A stretch of 64,000 nt of DNA from UMGS1696 sp964463375 (GTDB lineage: Bacteria > Bacillota > Clostridia > Oscillospirales > CAG-272): assembly GCA_964463375.1 (NCBI GenBank), contig CAYXBQ010000010.1:1-64000 (forward strand). The letters run 5' to 3'. This document shows, one piece after another, positions 25,344 to 33,508 of the stretch. Under the pieces are notes generated by a model, which did not search any database, was not told where the DNA came from, and saw only the letters and a list, made by a program, of their open reading frames with translations. Made by a program: the position numbers and the translations under genes. Positions within the stretch are counted from its first letter, which is position 1. The number at the start of each line of letters is the position of its first letter.

Positions 25344-25364
25344 ACGGTTTCACCTCCAGGATCG

Positions 25365-27041
25365 TTACTGTTTTAACTCAGTCAACTTGATTTCTGTATT
25401 GGTAACGGAAAGCTGCCGGTCGGCCAGTGCCAGTGCTGCCGGTCGATGGGTGACGGCGATGCAGGTTTTATCCGGCAGTGCATGGATCCGTTCCAACACA
25501 ACGGCTTCGGTCTTTGCATCCAAGGCAGAGGTGACCTCATCCAACAGCAGGATCGGTGCATCTCGCAGGATCGCTCTCGCCAGTGAAAGCCGCTGTGCCT
25601 GCCCTTCGGAGAGTCCGGCAGCGTTTTCCCCGATCACCGTATCCAGTCCATCCGGCAGCGTGGAGACATAGGTATCCATGGCACTGACATACAGCGCCCG
25701 CTGGATCTCGGCTTCGCTGGCATTGGGACGTGAGAGCAAAAGATTCTCCCTTAGCGTACCGCTGAGCAGCAGATTTCCCTGTGGTGCATAGGAAAACAGT
25801 GCTCTGGTCGCCCTCGAAAGGGGGACAGACCCGGTTGCGGTACGAATGGTCAAGGCACCTGCCGTTGGCGTATACATGCCGAGCAGCAGCTTGAGTAGGG
25901 TGCTTTTGCCAATGCCGGATGCACCCACGATGACGGTCAGTCCCCCCTTGGGGATGGAAAAGCTTGCATGGCGCAGGATCGGATCCCGGTCATAGGCAAA
26001 GGTCAGGTCTTCTGCTACGATCTCCTCCATGGCATCGTACATGGCTGTAGGTGCGTCGTCCGGCGGCGTTGCCTGCGCCGAGATCTCTTCGATCTCCATC
26101 AGCCGTTCGCTGGCAGCCAAAACAGCGGTGCATTTGGGAAGCAGTGACGGAAACATGAGCAGTGGCGTTTGCAGCTGTCCCACAAGAGCGGTCATAGCGG
26201 TCAGCTCCCCATAGGAGATCTCGCCATGCAAGAGCTTCCCGGCACACCACACCAGGGTGATAAAACCGCCCGCAAAGGACAGCACCTGAGAGCCTACGTT
26301 CATGGTCAAGGAGATATTTTTTCTTCTCCGCTGGATCTGCCACCGATCTGCCAGCAGCTTGTCGGAGCGCTTTTCGATCTCGTCCGAAACATCCAGTGCC
26401 TGTACGACCAGAAGCTTTTCAATGATCTCCTGATAGAAACCGGACACCTTTCCGTTGGCGGTGCTGACATGCTTGTGAATATCCTTCAGCTGTCGCTGGA
26501 TCCACATAGTCAGCAGTGCGATCAGGATGCTGATGCCGATCATGGCAACGGTGAACATGGGTGCCATTTCCAGCAACACGCAGACCGCCGTGATCAGGCT
26601 GGTTATGTAGGAAGTCGCAGACGATACGATAGCCAGCACACCGGTGTATGTATTTCTAACATCACCATTCAAACGGTTGACAAGGTCGCCGCTATGGTAA
26701 CCGGAGATCTCGCTGTACGCACTGTGCAATATTGTATGGATGATCGACTTCTTGAAGTCACGATCCAGATCCGCGTTCAGCCGTTCCATCAGATGCAGGG
26801 ATGCTGTGTTGCACACGATGCGGACGATGACGATCGAGCCGAGGATCGCACAGGCTTTGTAGAACGAGGTCGCGGCACCATCGGTGGCACTGTCGATGAC
26901 TGTACGCATGGACAAGGAAAAGAGGATGGCCGCATATGCCGCAACGATGTTTGAGCCCATCAACAGGGCAAGGTGCGGTATGCGATGGCGAATGTGCGCA
27001 TACAGCCATTTTAGGCAGCCTTTTTTCTTTGGCTTATACAA
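25365..27041 (-). CDS. ABC exporter of the RiPP cassette
   Basis: A 558-residue half-transporter with fused membrane and ATPase domains, the kind that exports lasso peptides and gives self-immunity. About six membrane helices lie in residues 20-290. The nucleotide-binding domain has VGASGIGKSTLLKLL (Walker A), the LSEGQAQRLSLARAIL signature and PILLLDEVTSALD (Walker B). There is no N-terminal C39 peptidase, which fits a separate B2 protease. The start is taken as TTG at 27041 because AAGGAGG lies 8 nt before it. An ATG further upstream would overlap the AP2 gene and has no ribosome site. Confidence 0.88.
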   Translation of the reverse strand: MYKPKKKGCLKWLYAHIRHRIPHLALLMGSNIVAAYAAILFSLSMRTVIDSATDGAATSFYKACAILGSIVIVRIVCNTASLHLMERLNADLDRDFKKSIIHTILHSAYSEISGYHSGDLVNRLNGDVRNTYTGVLAIVSSATSYITSLITAVCVLLEMAPMFTVAMIGISILIALLTMWIQRQLKDIHKHVSTANGKVSGFYQEIIEKLLVVQALDVSDEIEKRSDKLLADRWQIQRRRKNISLTMNVGSQVLSFAGGFITLVWCAGKLLHGEISYGELTAMTALVGQLQTPLLMFPSLLPKCTAVLAASERLMEIEEISAQATPPDDAPTAMYDAMEEIVAEDLTFAYDRDPILRHASFSIPKGGLTVIVGASGIGKSTLLKLLLGMYTPTAGALTIRTATGSVPLSRATRALFSYAPQGNLLLSGTLRENLLLSRPNASEAEIQRALYVSAMDTYVSTLPDGLDTVIGENAAGLSEGQAQRLSLARAILRDAPILLLDEVTSALDAKTEAVVLERIHALPDKTCIAVTHRPAALALADRQLSVTNTEIKLTELKQ

Positions 27042-27066
27042 TTCGCACACCTCCTTCCCTATGCCT

Positions 27067-28005
27067 TTATTCCATATGCGGGGACATACAGACCATAAAA
27101 TCACCGGTATCCTTCTGCTCCACAGAGATGGATATGGGGTTTTCGGCTGCCCATATCGGATCCTTTTCTGCCTTTTTTTTCCACCGGTCGTAGAATCTCA
27201 CAAAATCATCATGTAGGACTTTTTCAGCTTGCTTTCTCACCTGTGCTGCTGTTTCCAATTTGGAAAAGGTACCAAGATAATACACCTTTTTCTGAAAGGT
27301 AATGGCGGCACGATATTTTCCGTGATACGGATACACGCCGGTGACACCGGTCGTATTGTTTTTGGAGAGCCGCTTGCTGCGGATGCTGTCAATGGATGTG
27401 TCCGCCACATTGGTGCGGTGTTCGTTTGCTTTTTTTACCGCTTCCTCTCGCAGGCAACCGCAGCTGATCCGTGCGTTGTATTGCAGATCGCTGTAGGATA
27501 CATCCACTTCCCTTCCGCATGTACAGCGACAATGCCAAATGACCGAACCATTATGATCTCGTTCCGGCGTTTCATACAGTACGGTGAGCCTTCCAAAGGT
27601 ACGACCTGCAATATCCTTCTTTGTGTGATCCTTTTTGGTAAGACAGCCGCAGTGGGTCTTGCGTCCGGTCTCCAGCCGTGTGCCGGCCACGATACATTCT
27701 CTGCCACACAATAGACAACGGCATCGCCATCGCAGACACGAACCGGGGTTGTGTGGTTCCTGTGCGACCACAAGGAGGTTGCCGAAGGTTTTTCCCAGCA
27801 GATCATGACCACGTGCAGCAGCCCTTTGGCGATTCATACAGCCACAGCTTTTGGATGCACCGGACTTCAGGCTTCGTGCCAGTACAACACGCTCTGTGCC
27901 GCATCGACATCGGCAAAGCCATTTGGCAGCACCGGCCTCGGAGACCTTCTCCAAAACGTGCCAGTACGAAAAATCCTTTCCTGTAAGGTCATCTGTTTTT
28001 GTCAT
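27067..28005 (-). CDS. AP2-domain protein with three zinc-ribbon-like repeats
   Basis: A 312-residue probable DNA-binding protein. Three repeats of about 60 residues each start with an LTGKDF-like strand (DLTGKDF, DLLGKTF, DIAGRTF), continue with a CRC-x-CG or CRCTCG pair and end in a CGC pair (SCGC, HCGC, SCGC), suggesting one bound zinc each. Residues about 222-285 (TTGVTGVYPYHGKYRAAITF onward) match the AP2/ERF-like fold found in bacterial and phage proteins. It starts 2 nt after the cpsD stop and lacks a clear Shine-Dalgarno, so it probably depends on translational coupling. A regulator of the operon or of the adjacent inversion is possible but unproven. Confidence 0.75.
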   Translation of the reverse strand: MTKTDDLTGKDFSYWHVLEKVSEAGAAKWLCRCRCGTERVVLARSLKSGASKSCGCMNRQRAAARGHDLLGKTFGNLLVVAQEPHNPGSCLRWRCRCLLCGRECIVAGTRLETGRKTHCGCLTKKDHTKKDIAGRTFGRLTVLYETPERDHNGSVIWHCRCTCGREVDVSYSDLQYNARISCGCLREEAVKKANEHRTNVADTSIDSIRSKRLSKNNTTGVTGVYPYHGKYRAAITFQKKVYYLGTFSKLETAAQVRKQAEKVLHDDFVRFYDRWKKKAEKDPIWAAENPISISVEQKDTGDFMVCMSPHME

Positions 28006-28007
28006 TT

Positions 28008-28715
28008 TTATCGAAATATGCGCTTGAACGGCGTTCGCAGAAGGCGGTATCGCTTTCTTGTCAGGATGCTGTCAAACCGAACTTGATTGATCACGCATCC
28101 AAAGATCGGTTTCCCGGCCCTTGCAAGCTGCCGAACGACCTCCGCTATATCTTTTTTCTTTGTTTTCTTGTACTGAACGACCAAAATGATCCCGTCACAC
28201 AGGGAAGCCAGCTTGGTGGCTTCTATGCTATTCCCGGCGGAGGGTGTGTCCACGAAGATATAGTCGTACGCCTGTGCCAGCCCATCGAGCAGCGTCGAAA
28301 ACACCGTTTGGGGAATGGAGGGAGCTGTGTTGCCCGGTATGGCCCCGCTGCCTGTGAACATGGTACGGGGGAGTATATACAAATTGCTCACATCTGTGGG
28401 GTATACTATATCCGTCAGTGTACAGTCCCCACGGCGGTACGTCTCCAGATCCCGCTCTGTCTCGCGTGCAGGATAGGATAGCAGCGATGTACTGCACAAG
28501 GCCGCATCCACTACGACCACTGTATGACCTTCGTTGGCAAGGGCGTGGGCAAGCTGGAGCGTGACTGTGGATTTTCCTTCGCCATCCCGGCAGCTTGTGA
28601 CTGCTATGATCGATGTATCCTGACCGGACAAAAGCAAATTGCCGGCGATCGTCTGCACCAAATTTTGTTCGGCGGGATCGGTTGGCAAAAGCTGTCGGAG
28701 CTGGATCTCGTTCAT
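28008..28715 (-). CDS. CpsD/CapB-type tyrosine kinase (Wzz/Wzc ATPase part)
   Basis: A 235-residue cytoplasmic BY-kinase. Walker A is SCRDGEGKSTVTLQLA (about 41-56), the A' motif VVVVDAALCS and Walker B YDYIFVDTPS. With CpsC it controls polymer length and export in Gram-positive capsule systems. The C-terminus is short and basic (RYRLLRTPFKRIFR) and lacks the usual tyrosine cluster, so autophosphorylation-based control may be reduced. It overlaps cpsC by 4 nt (ATGA) and has GGAGAC upstream of its start. Confidence 0.9.
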   Translation of the reverse strand: MNEIQLRQLLPTDPAEQNLVQTIAGNLLLSGQDTSIIAVTSCRDGEGKSTVTLQLAHALANEGHTVVVVDAALCSTSLLSYPARETERDLETYRRGDCTLTDIVYPTDVSNLYILPRTMFTGSGAIPGNTAPSIPQTVFSTLLDGLAQAYDYIFVDTPSAGNSIEATKLASLCDGIILVVQYKKTKKKDIAEVVRQLARAGKPIFGCVINQVRFDSILTRKRYRLLRTPFKRIFR

Positions 28716-29443
28716 ATGCGCCGTCTCCTTCCTGCCGGATGTTTTTTCTGCTTGGTAAGGATCCCCCAGGTTTCGAGCCCCGCTGCATTTTGCAGATCCT
28801 CCGGGGTATAGACACGGTCATCGAAGCAGCCATGTACAACGACTGCTATGCAACTGCCACATAGGCCGAGCATGGCACCGATGGTATAATTTTGTTTGGC
28901 AGGGGATGTGGTATTTTTCACGGCCGGTGTTGCTTTTTCCAACAGCTTGGGACGGGAAACGTGCAGCGTATCGGCTATGTACGGACCTGCCACACGGGCA
29001 TATACATTGGCGATGTACTCTGCTTCTTCCGCTGTATCCGCACGGACTGTGATCGCGATCATATGTGTATCCGCAATGTTGGCGACAGAAACCATGGTGC
29101 GCAGCTGGGCGGCTGTGTAGTTCTGTCCGAGCCGGTTTGCCACACGTGTTTGCAGCTCCTGTGTTTGCAGGACAGCAAGATAGTCTCCCACCAAATAATT
29201 GGCCGCCTGTAATTCTGACATGGAAAGGGCTCCATCGTCGTTGCTGATCAGGTACAGTCTGGCTGTGGAAGCATAGGTGGTCACGGCTTCTGTTCCTAAG
29301 AGCCTTCCCGCAACGAAAGCACCGAGGATGGCAGCAAGCAGCAGCAGGAGTGCTTTATCGAGGAGGCGATAGGCAAGTTCAATCAGATCGACAGCGGGAT
29401 CGGTCTGCATCGGTTCCGGATTTTGGTGGTTTGGCGCATTCAT
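28712..29443 (-). CDS. CpsC/Wzz-type chain-length protein
   Basis: A 243-residue membrane adaptor of the Wzz/CapA family. It has a membrane helix at about 31-48, an extracytoplasmic domain and a second helix near residues 195-212 before a short cytoplasmic tail that should bind CpsD. It is the first gene of the EPS/RiPP operon. The start is uncertain: the ATG at 29443 has a weak GAGAGTGGA about 10 nt upstream, while the frame also opens at TTG 29497 without any ribosome site. The left 37-bp inverted repeat of the promoter switch ends about 60 nt upstream. Confidence 0.85.
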   Translation of the reverse strand: MNAPNHQNPEPMQTDPAVDLIELAYRLLDKALLLLLAAILGAFVAGRLLGTEAVTTYASTARLYLISNDDGALSMSELQAANYLVGDYLAVLQTQELQTRVANRLGQNYTAAQLRTMVSVANIADTHMIAITVRADTAEEAEYIANVYARVAGPYIADTLHVSRPKLLEKATPAVKNTTSPAKQNYTIGAMLGLCGSCIAVVVHGCFDDRVYTPEDLQNAAGLETWGILTKQKKHPAGRRRRI

Positions 29444-29504
29444 ATCTATTGCATCCACTCTCGTATAGGATTTTGTTTTTGGCAGGTACCGGCGCAATAT
29501 GCGC

Positions 29505-29541
29505 TTTTCGCAAAGTATGGCACTTTACGAAACCATAGCCA
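29505..29541. repeat. Left 37-bp inverted repeat (recombination site)
   Basis: Exactly the reverse complement of 30957-30993. Inside it two near-identical 11-bp arms (TTTCGCAAAGT and ACTTTACGAAA) flank a 5-bp centre, ATGGC, the form of a tyrosine-recombinase core site. It lies about 60 nt upstream of cpsC. Confidence 0.95.
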
Positions 29542-29621
29542 CGATCCTCTGCCATGGACTTATGAAAACGGTGTTTCGTCCATACGTGCCATAGGTGCTT
29601 GACGGCGTATCCGTATACAGC

Positions 29622-30740
29622 TCACAGGCCGATGGCGGATAGCTTGTCCATGTTTTCCCGTTTCAACGCCATGGAGGCATGGACATAGCGATCGAGGGTG
29701 ATGGTGGTGTTGGCATGTCCTAAGATCTCGCTGAGCGATTTGATCTCAAAACCCACCTCGATGCATCTGGTGGCAAAGGTGTGCCGGAGCGTATGAAAAT
29801 GCACACCGTCCAGACCGTTTTCCTTCGTGTATTTCGCAAGACGATATTGCAGCGTCCGTGGCTCCATATACCGGTCGGTGCCGGTCACAACATAGGCTGT
29901 TGGATCGTTGGGATCCATCTGTGCCACCAACGCAGCCATCTTGTCTGTATAGGGGATCTCACGGATGGAGCTATCGCTCTTGGGAGCACCGATGATGACT
30001 TTGGTTTTAGCACCCGGTGTAGCTTCTCCACTGGGGAGCCGCTGCATCGTCGCCTGGATCTTGATGGTTTTCTCTTTTGTTGCAATATGCTTCCACTGCA
30101 GCGCACAAAGCTCTCCGATCCGCATACCGGTACACAAAGCCAGCAGGATCCCAAACTTACAGGCATCCATATCTGCCAAAAGATATTGCACGAAGCGTTC
30201 TTGTTCGTCATTTGTCAACACACGTGTGGTGCGTCTGGGCTCTTTCGGATAGGCAAACTGCACCAGTGGGAACGCACCGGGAAACGGTTTGGCTGTATAG
30301 TGCCATACGGAGCGCAGCACCACAAGGATGTCCTTCACCGTTTTGGGCGAGAGTCTTTTGGTTTGCAGCAGCTCCCTGGTAAAATCGTCGATCCGATCAT
30401 CGCACAGGGCTATGGGAAGACACATGCCCAAAGCGGGCTTGATATGCTTTTCTATGATCGTTTCGTAGCGTACATAGGTGGAGTCCTTCACCTTGATCCG
30501 CTGCAGCTTCAGCCATGCATCACAGTAAAACGCCATCGTATGCCATTCGTTTTCCGTAGACACCGGAACCGCTATGCGCATGGTTGCCTTCCTTTGTTCT
30601 GCTTTTTCCCTGGCTTCTTTGTAGGTCTTTCCGTAGCAGCAGCCATATTGGATCTTTCCCGCATCCGTATATCCCTTGACATACCGTGCTTCCCAGCGTC
30701 CATCTCGACGCTTGTAGATGTTTTCTCCCTTTCGTGACAT
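29622..30740 (-). CDS. Tyrosine recombinase (probable DNA invertase of the switch)
   Basis: A 372-residue phage-integrase-family recombinase. An N-terminal arm-type domain (about 1-60), a SAM-like core-binding domain (about 70-170) and a catalytic domain follow in order. All catalytic residues are present: Arg207 (GMRIGEL), His316 and Arg319 (HTLRHTF), His342 (GHANT) and Tyr352 (DRYVH). The ATG at 30740 has AGGAGGG upstream; an upstream in-frame extension lacks one. It lies wholly within the 37-bp inverted repeats and has no excisionase or phage genes around it, so inversion of its own segment is a better guess than prophage integration. Confidence 0.92.
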   Translation of the reverse strand: MSRKGENIYKRRDGRWEARYVKGYTDAGKIQYGCCYGKTYKEAREKAEQRKATMRIAVPVSTENEWHTMAFYCDAWLKLQRIKVKDSTYVRYETIIEKHIKPALGMCLPIALCDDRIDDFTRELLQTKRLSPKTVKDILVVLRSVWHYTAKPFPGAFPLVQFAYPKEPRRTTRVLTNDEQERFVQYLLADMDACKFGILLALCTGMRIGELCALQWKHIATKEKTIKIQATMQRLPSGEATPGAKTKVIIGAPKSDSSIREIPYTDKMAALVAQMDPNDPTAYVVTGTDRYMEPRTLQYRLAKYTKENGLDGVHFHTLRHTFATRCIEVGFEIKSLSEILGHANTTITLDRYVHASMALKRENMDKLSAIGL

Positions 30741-30791
30741 AGATCGTACCCTCCTACTGGTTGTATGATATTGTATCACAGGCGCTTTTTT

Positions 30792-30822
30792 TGACGGCGC
30801 AAGCGCATACTATACGCCGTCA
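30792..30822. repeat. Inverted repeat in the recombinase leader
   Basis: TGACGGCG (30792-30799) and CGCCGTCA (30815-30822) are perfect partners and enclose a leftward TATAGT-like -10 box. It may be an operator controlling recombinase expression or a leader hairpin. The rest of 30823-30909 shows nothing supportable. Confidence 0.5.
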
Positions 30823-30909
30823 TTGCGTCTTGTTATATACATCGACGTGTGCAAAACAGAAAGTATATGTGAATTTTTCGTGATAACACAGAAAATTTGG
30901 CTTCATCTA

Positions 30910-30938
30910 TTGCAATATTCGCTTGTTTATGATATAAT
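30910..30938 (+). promoter_or_regulatory. Outward promoter inside the invertible segment
   Basis: TTGCAA (30910-30915), 17-nt spacer, TATAAT (30933-30938), 18 nt inside the right repeat. As read here it drives only a short RNA that stops at 31052-31090. Inverted, it would be the promoter of the EPS/RiPP operon. Confidence 0.8.
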
Positions 30939-30956
30939 ATCAGCATACCATTCTGC

Positions 30957-30993
30957 TGGCTATGGTTTCGTAAAGTGCCATACTTTGCGAAAA
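30957..30993. repeat. Right 37-bp inverted repeat (recombination site)
   Basis: Perfect reverse complement of 29505-29541. The core dyad is TTTCGTAAAGT (30966-30976), GCCAT (30977-30981), ACTTTGCGAAA (30982-30992); 10 of 11 arm positions are symmetric. Confidence 0.95.
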
Positions 30994-31051
30994 ATGGATA
31001 CGAGCCTGTATTTTTATACGGCATATGTAAAAAATATAACGATATCGCATG

Positions 31052-31090
31052 CGGGCATGGCGTAATTTCCTACGTCCATGCTCGTTTTTT
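31052..31090 (+). terminator. Terminator catching the outward promoter in the OFF state
   Basis: CGGGCATGG (31052-31060) pairs with CCATGCTCG (31076-31084; one G-T pair), followed by six T. It stops rightward transcription about 100 nt beyond the switch. Confidence 0.8.
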
Positions 31091-31120
31091 ATTTTCATCG
31101 AAGCATGATCCTGAAAACGT

Positions 31121-31150
31121 AAAAAACGGCTCTGCCGGCATACAGAACCG
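31121..31150 (-). terminator. Second of two tandem terminators of the leftward solute-binding-protein operon
   Basis: On the minus strand CGGTTCTG pairs with CAGAGCCG, followed by TTTTTT. It insulates the switch from the operon on its right. Confidence 0.7.
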
Positions 31151-31161
31151 CTTTGGAAAAC

Positions 31162-31190
31162 AAAAAACGGCATGACGACAGCATACCGTT
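31162..31190 (-). terminator. First terminator of the leftward solute-binding-protein operon
   Basis: On the minus strand CGGTATG pairs with CATGCCG, extended by A-T pairs and followed by TTTTTT. Confidence 0.75.
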
Positions 31191-31214
31191 TTTATGTATT
31201 ATATTTTAGTTATT

Positions 31215-32678
31215 TTATTGTGCATTCTCCAATGCGTCGGCGATCTCGGTCAACCGGGTCTGGATCGCTTTTTCTCGGCCGGCGGCATAGGAGGCAAAGG
31301 TCAGGGTCTGCTTGATGAAGATCTCCCGCCACAGGGCATCGTAGCTGCACCAATCGTAGCAGTACATGCAGCCCAGGTCGATCATGGAGGCATCCAAACA
31401 GATCTGCACCATTTCTGCCATGGTCTCCTCACGGGCGGCCTTGTACTTCATGGTGGTCTCGATGTAGGCATCCTTCACCAGACTTTCACCTTCGTAGGAC
31501 AACCATTCCAGCACTGCGCCGAACAGCTCCGTATCGTTCACGAATTTGGGCATGATGTAGGTCATCACGTCGTAGTTGGCGCAGATATACTCCTTTTGCT
31601 CTGCACTGTACTTGGGGATCGGCAGGATCGTGTAGTCGTCCTCCATCTCCTTCAGGTGGTCTACGGCTAAGAAGAAGCCATGCAGGAACAAAATATTTCC
31701 GCTGGCAAATTCGACTGCCGTATGCCGGTACGTCTGGTTCTTTTCCGTCCACACCGCATCGTTATGGAAGGTCGCATAGGCCTTCTCCACCATATCCAGG
31801 TAGGTCGCATCGTTCCACAGCAGCGATAGCCGGTCCTCTGCATCCTTATCCACAGCCTTGCCACCACCGGCTGTGATCAACGAGGTACCAAAGATATTCT
31901 CGTCAAAGCAGGTCAGTCCCCACTGGTCCGCCCGGGTGTATTCGCCGTCGCCGTTGAGATCCACCTTTCCCAGTGCCGCCTTTTCCAGCAGCATATCCTG
32001 TGTCCAGGTCCCCTCTCGTACGGCATCGTACAGCGTTTCCGTGGAGATGCCCACATCGGTGGCTAAGCTGGTATTGACAAATATCGCAGCCGTATCCACA
32101 TACATCAAAATATTGGAGGCAGAGGTGGCATAGTATGTAGCCCCTGCCAATGACATTTCCTCCGTCACCGCCGGATGCCACCAGGACGCAGACAGATCCA
32201 GGTACGCTGCATCCTCCAACGGACGCAGAGAGCCCTGCACCATCATATCGATGGCAAAACGATCCAACTGGTTCATGGCGGCATAGGTATTGTCTCCCGC
32301 TGCCACCATTGCGTTTGCCATGGTGATCGCTGCATTGTACTGCTGCTGATCCTCTACGATCTCGATATCCAGCCGGTCTTCGGTGTTGATCTCCATGTTG
32401 TAGATGGCATCGTTCAGCACCTCGCCGTTTGCTTCTTCCTTTGTGATCTTGCAATAGTCGTTGTAATAGCTGGTCAGCAGGTTGAAGGTACGACCATCAA
32501 AGGTCAGGTCCTCCGGCAGCGCAGGTCGCTTTTCCGTTTCCACTATCTCTGTCTGGACAGTCGGATCGGTGGTTTTGGCAGTGTTGGTGGTCTCCTCCGT
32601 GGTACTGCCGCAGGACGTGAGCAGCAGCAGAGCCAAAAGCAGTGCGGTCATTTGCTTTGTGGATACGTTGTGGATCAT
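31215..32678 (-). CDS. Extracellular solute-binding lipoprotein
   Basis: A 487-residue substrate-binding protein anchored by a lipobox (LLTSCGS, Cys23). A Thr/Glu-rich linker (24-50) precedes the bilobed binding domain. It resembles the family-1 sugar-binding proteins of ABC importers. The region KVDLNGDGEYTRADQWGLTC near residue 235 contains an EF-hand-like Asp-rich loop that may hold Ca2+. No permease or ATPase genes are adjacent, so the import partners lie elsewhere or it serves as a sensor. AGGAGGACA precedes the ATG. It is the last gene of an AraC regulator-esterase-binding protein group. Confidence 0.88.
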   Translation of the reverse strand: MIHNVSTKQMTALLLALLLLTSCGSTTEETTNTAKTTDPTVQTEIVETEKRPALPEDLTFDGRTFNLLTSYYNDYCKITKEEANGEVLNDAIYNMEINTEDRLDIEIVEDQQQYNAAITMANAMVAAGDNTYAAMNQLDRFAIDMMVQGSLRPLEDAAYLDLSASWWHPAVTEEMSLAGATYYATSASNILMYVDTAAIFVNTSLATDVGISTETLYDAVREGTWTQDMLLEKAALGKVDLNGDGEYTRADQWGLTCFDENIFGTSLITAGGGKAVDKDAEDRLSLLWNDATYLDMVEKAYATFHNDAVWTEKNQTYRHTAVEFASGNILFLHGFFLAVDHLKEMEDDYTILPIPKYSAEQKEYICANYDVMTYIMPKFVNDTELFGAVLEWLSYEGESLVKDAYIETTMKYKAAREETMAEMVQICLDASMIDLGCMYCYDWCSYDALWREIFIKQTLTFASYAAGREKAIQTRLTEIADALENAQ

Positions 32679-32697
32679 AATGTCCTCCTTTTTTGTA

Positions 32698-33435
32698 TCA
32701 AAGTCCCATAGCGTACATGCCCAGTGTCCGAGCAGCTTCGGCAGCGATCACAGCCAGTCCGCTGTTGTCGTAATGCCCGGAGGCCTGGGGGTTCAGGTAC
32801 CGTTTGTCGTAGGAAAGCTTGGCTGTGATCCGAGTCAGCATCAAGAAATCGTCGTCCATGGTGCAGGCACGCTCCTGGGCCCGCATGATGGCTTCATCCT
32901 GCCAAGGGGTATCGTAGCAGAAGTAGCCCACCCGGATGATCCCGAATTTGTCGATCTGGAAGTCCTCCTTCAGCGCATTCTTGTAGGCAATGAGCTTCTC
33001 CAAATATTCGTCCTCAGACAGGCCCCGGATGGCATCGGATTCGCCCTGCAGCCAGATGTAGTACCGTCTCTCGATGGGCTCCGGCTGGCAGGTGTGTAGG
33101 CAGTCGTCGATCTTTTCCTTGGCCTGCTTGTAGATGGCGCCGTCTCTTGCCCACTGGTCGATGTTGGTCGCACCCTGTGCCGCATGGACTGCCGCTACCA
33201 GCACCTTTCTGTATTTCCGATACACATCCACGAAATCGGGCACCATATTGCCAAAACCGAAGCAGGCGCCGCCCAGGTAGGGTTCGAAGTCCTCGCCCAC
33301 CGGATGCTGCAAAGGTGCATATGCGTGGGACTTCAAAAGATATTCCATCCCGCCGACCACCGGCCGCAGATCCTCCGGTACGCCAGAGGTTTGTCCTTCC
33401 ATATTGCTTTGTCCGCCAAAAATCAACAGATCCAT
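32698..33435 (-). CDS. SASA-domain esterase (sialate O-acetylesterase-like)
   Basis: A 245-residue SGNH-type carbohydrate esterase. GGQSNMEG at residues 7-14 carries the nucleophile Ser, and WLQGESDA near residue 131 is the block-III type motif expected in this family. The C-terminal His of the catalytic pair is probably in SGHYDNSG near 224. There is no signal peptide, so it should act on imported acetylated sugars, removing O-acetyl groups. Together with the binding protein and the AraC regulator it suggests use of an acetylated plant or host glycan. Confidence 0.85.
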   Translation of the reverse strand: MDLLIFGGQSNMEGQTSGVPEDLRPVVGGMEYLLKSHAYAPLQHPVGEDFEPYLGGACFGFGNMVPDFVDVYRKYRKVLVAAVHAAQGATNIDQWARDGAIYKQAKEKIDDCLHTCQPEPIERRYYIWLQGESDAIRGLSEDEYLEKLIAYKNALKEDFQIDKFGIIRVGYFCYDTPWQDEAIMRAQERACTMDDDFLMLTRITAKLSYDKRYLNPQASGHYDNSGLAVIAAEAARTLGMYAMGL

Positions 33436-33508
33436 ATTGTATATTCTCCTTTATATTGCTGCCCTATAGGCTTATTTTTCTATCGTATGTTCCATTCTGT
33501 CCGTGGCC

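Larger units (their letters stand above)
29505..30993. mobile_element. Invertible promoter segment with its own recombinase
   Basis: The segment is 1489 bp and bounded by perfect 37-bp inverted repeats. It contains one tyrosine recombinase gene (29622-30740, leftward) and, near its right end, a strong promoter facing outward to the right (30910-30938). In the orientation seen, that promoter runs into a terminator at 31052-31090. After inversion position x becomes 60498-x, so the promoter would occupy 29560-29588 facing left, with a transcript starting about 110 nt before the cpsC ATG. No terminator is visible between the recombinase stop and cpsC, so some read-through from the recombinase promoter may occur in the present OFF state. 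That inversion occurs is inference from the structure. Confidence 0.85.

Noticed and set aside
10900..28000. Long rightward frames opposite the EPS and RiPP genes
   Set aside because: They are antisense shadows with His/Arg/Cys-rich low-quality translations, no ribosome sites and no recognisable families.
29443..29497. TTG start for CpsC at 29497
   Set aside because: There is no ribosome site, and the extra N-terminus is basic and unlike the family; the ATG at 29443 is preferred, although its site is weak.
29622..30740. Integrase as evidence for a prophage or conjugative element
   Set aside because: No phage, relaxase, excisionase or att direct repeats are near. The flanking repeats are inverted and enclose only the recombinase and a promoter.
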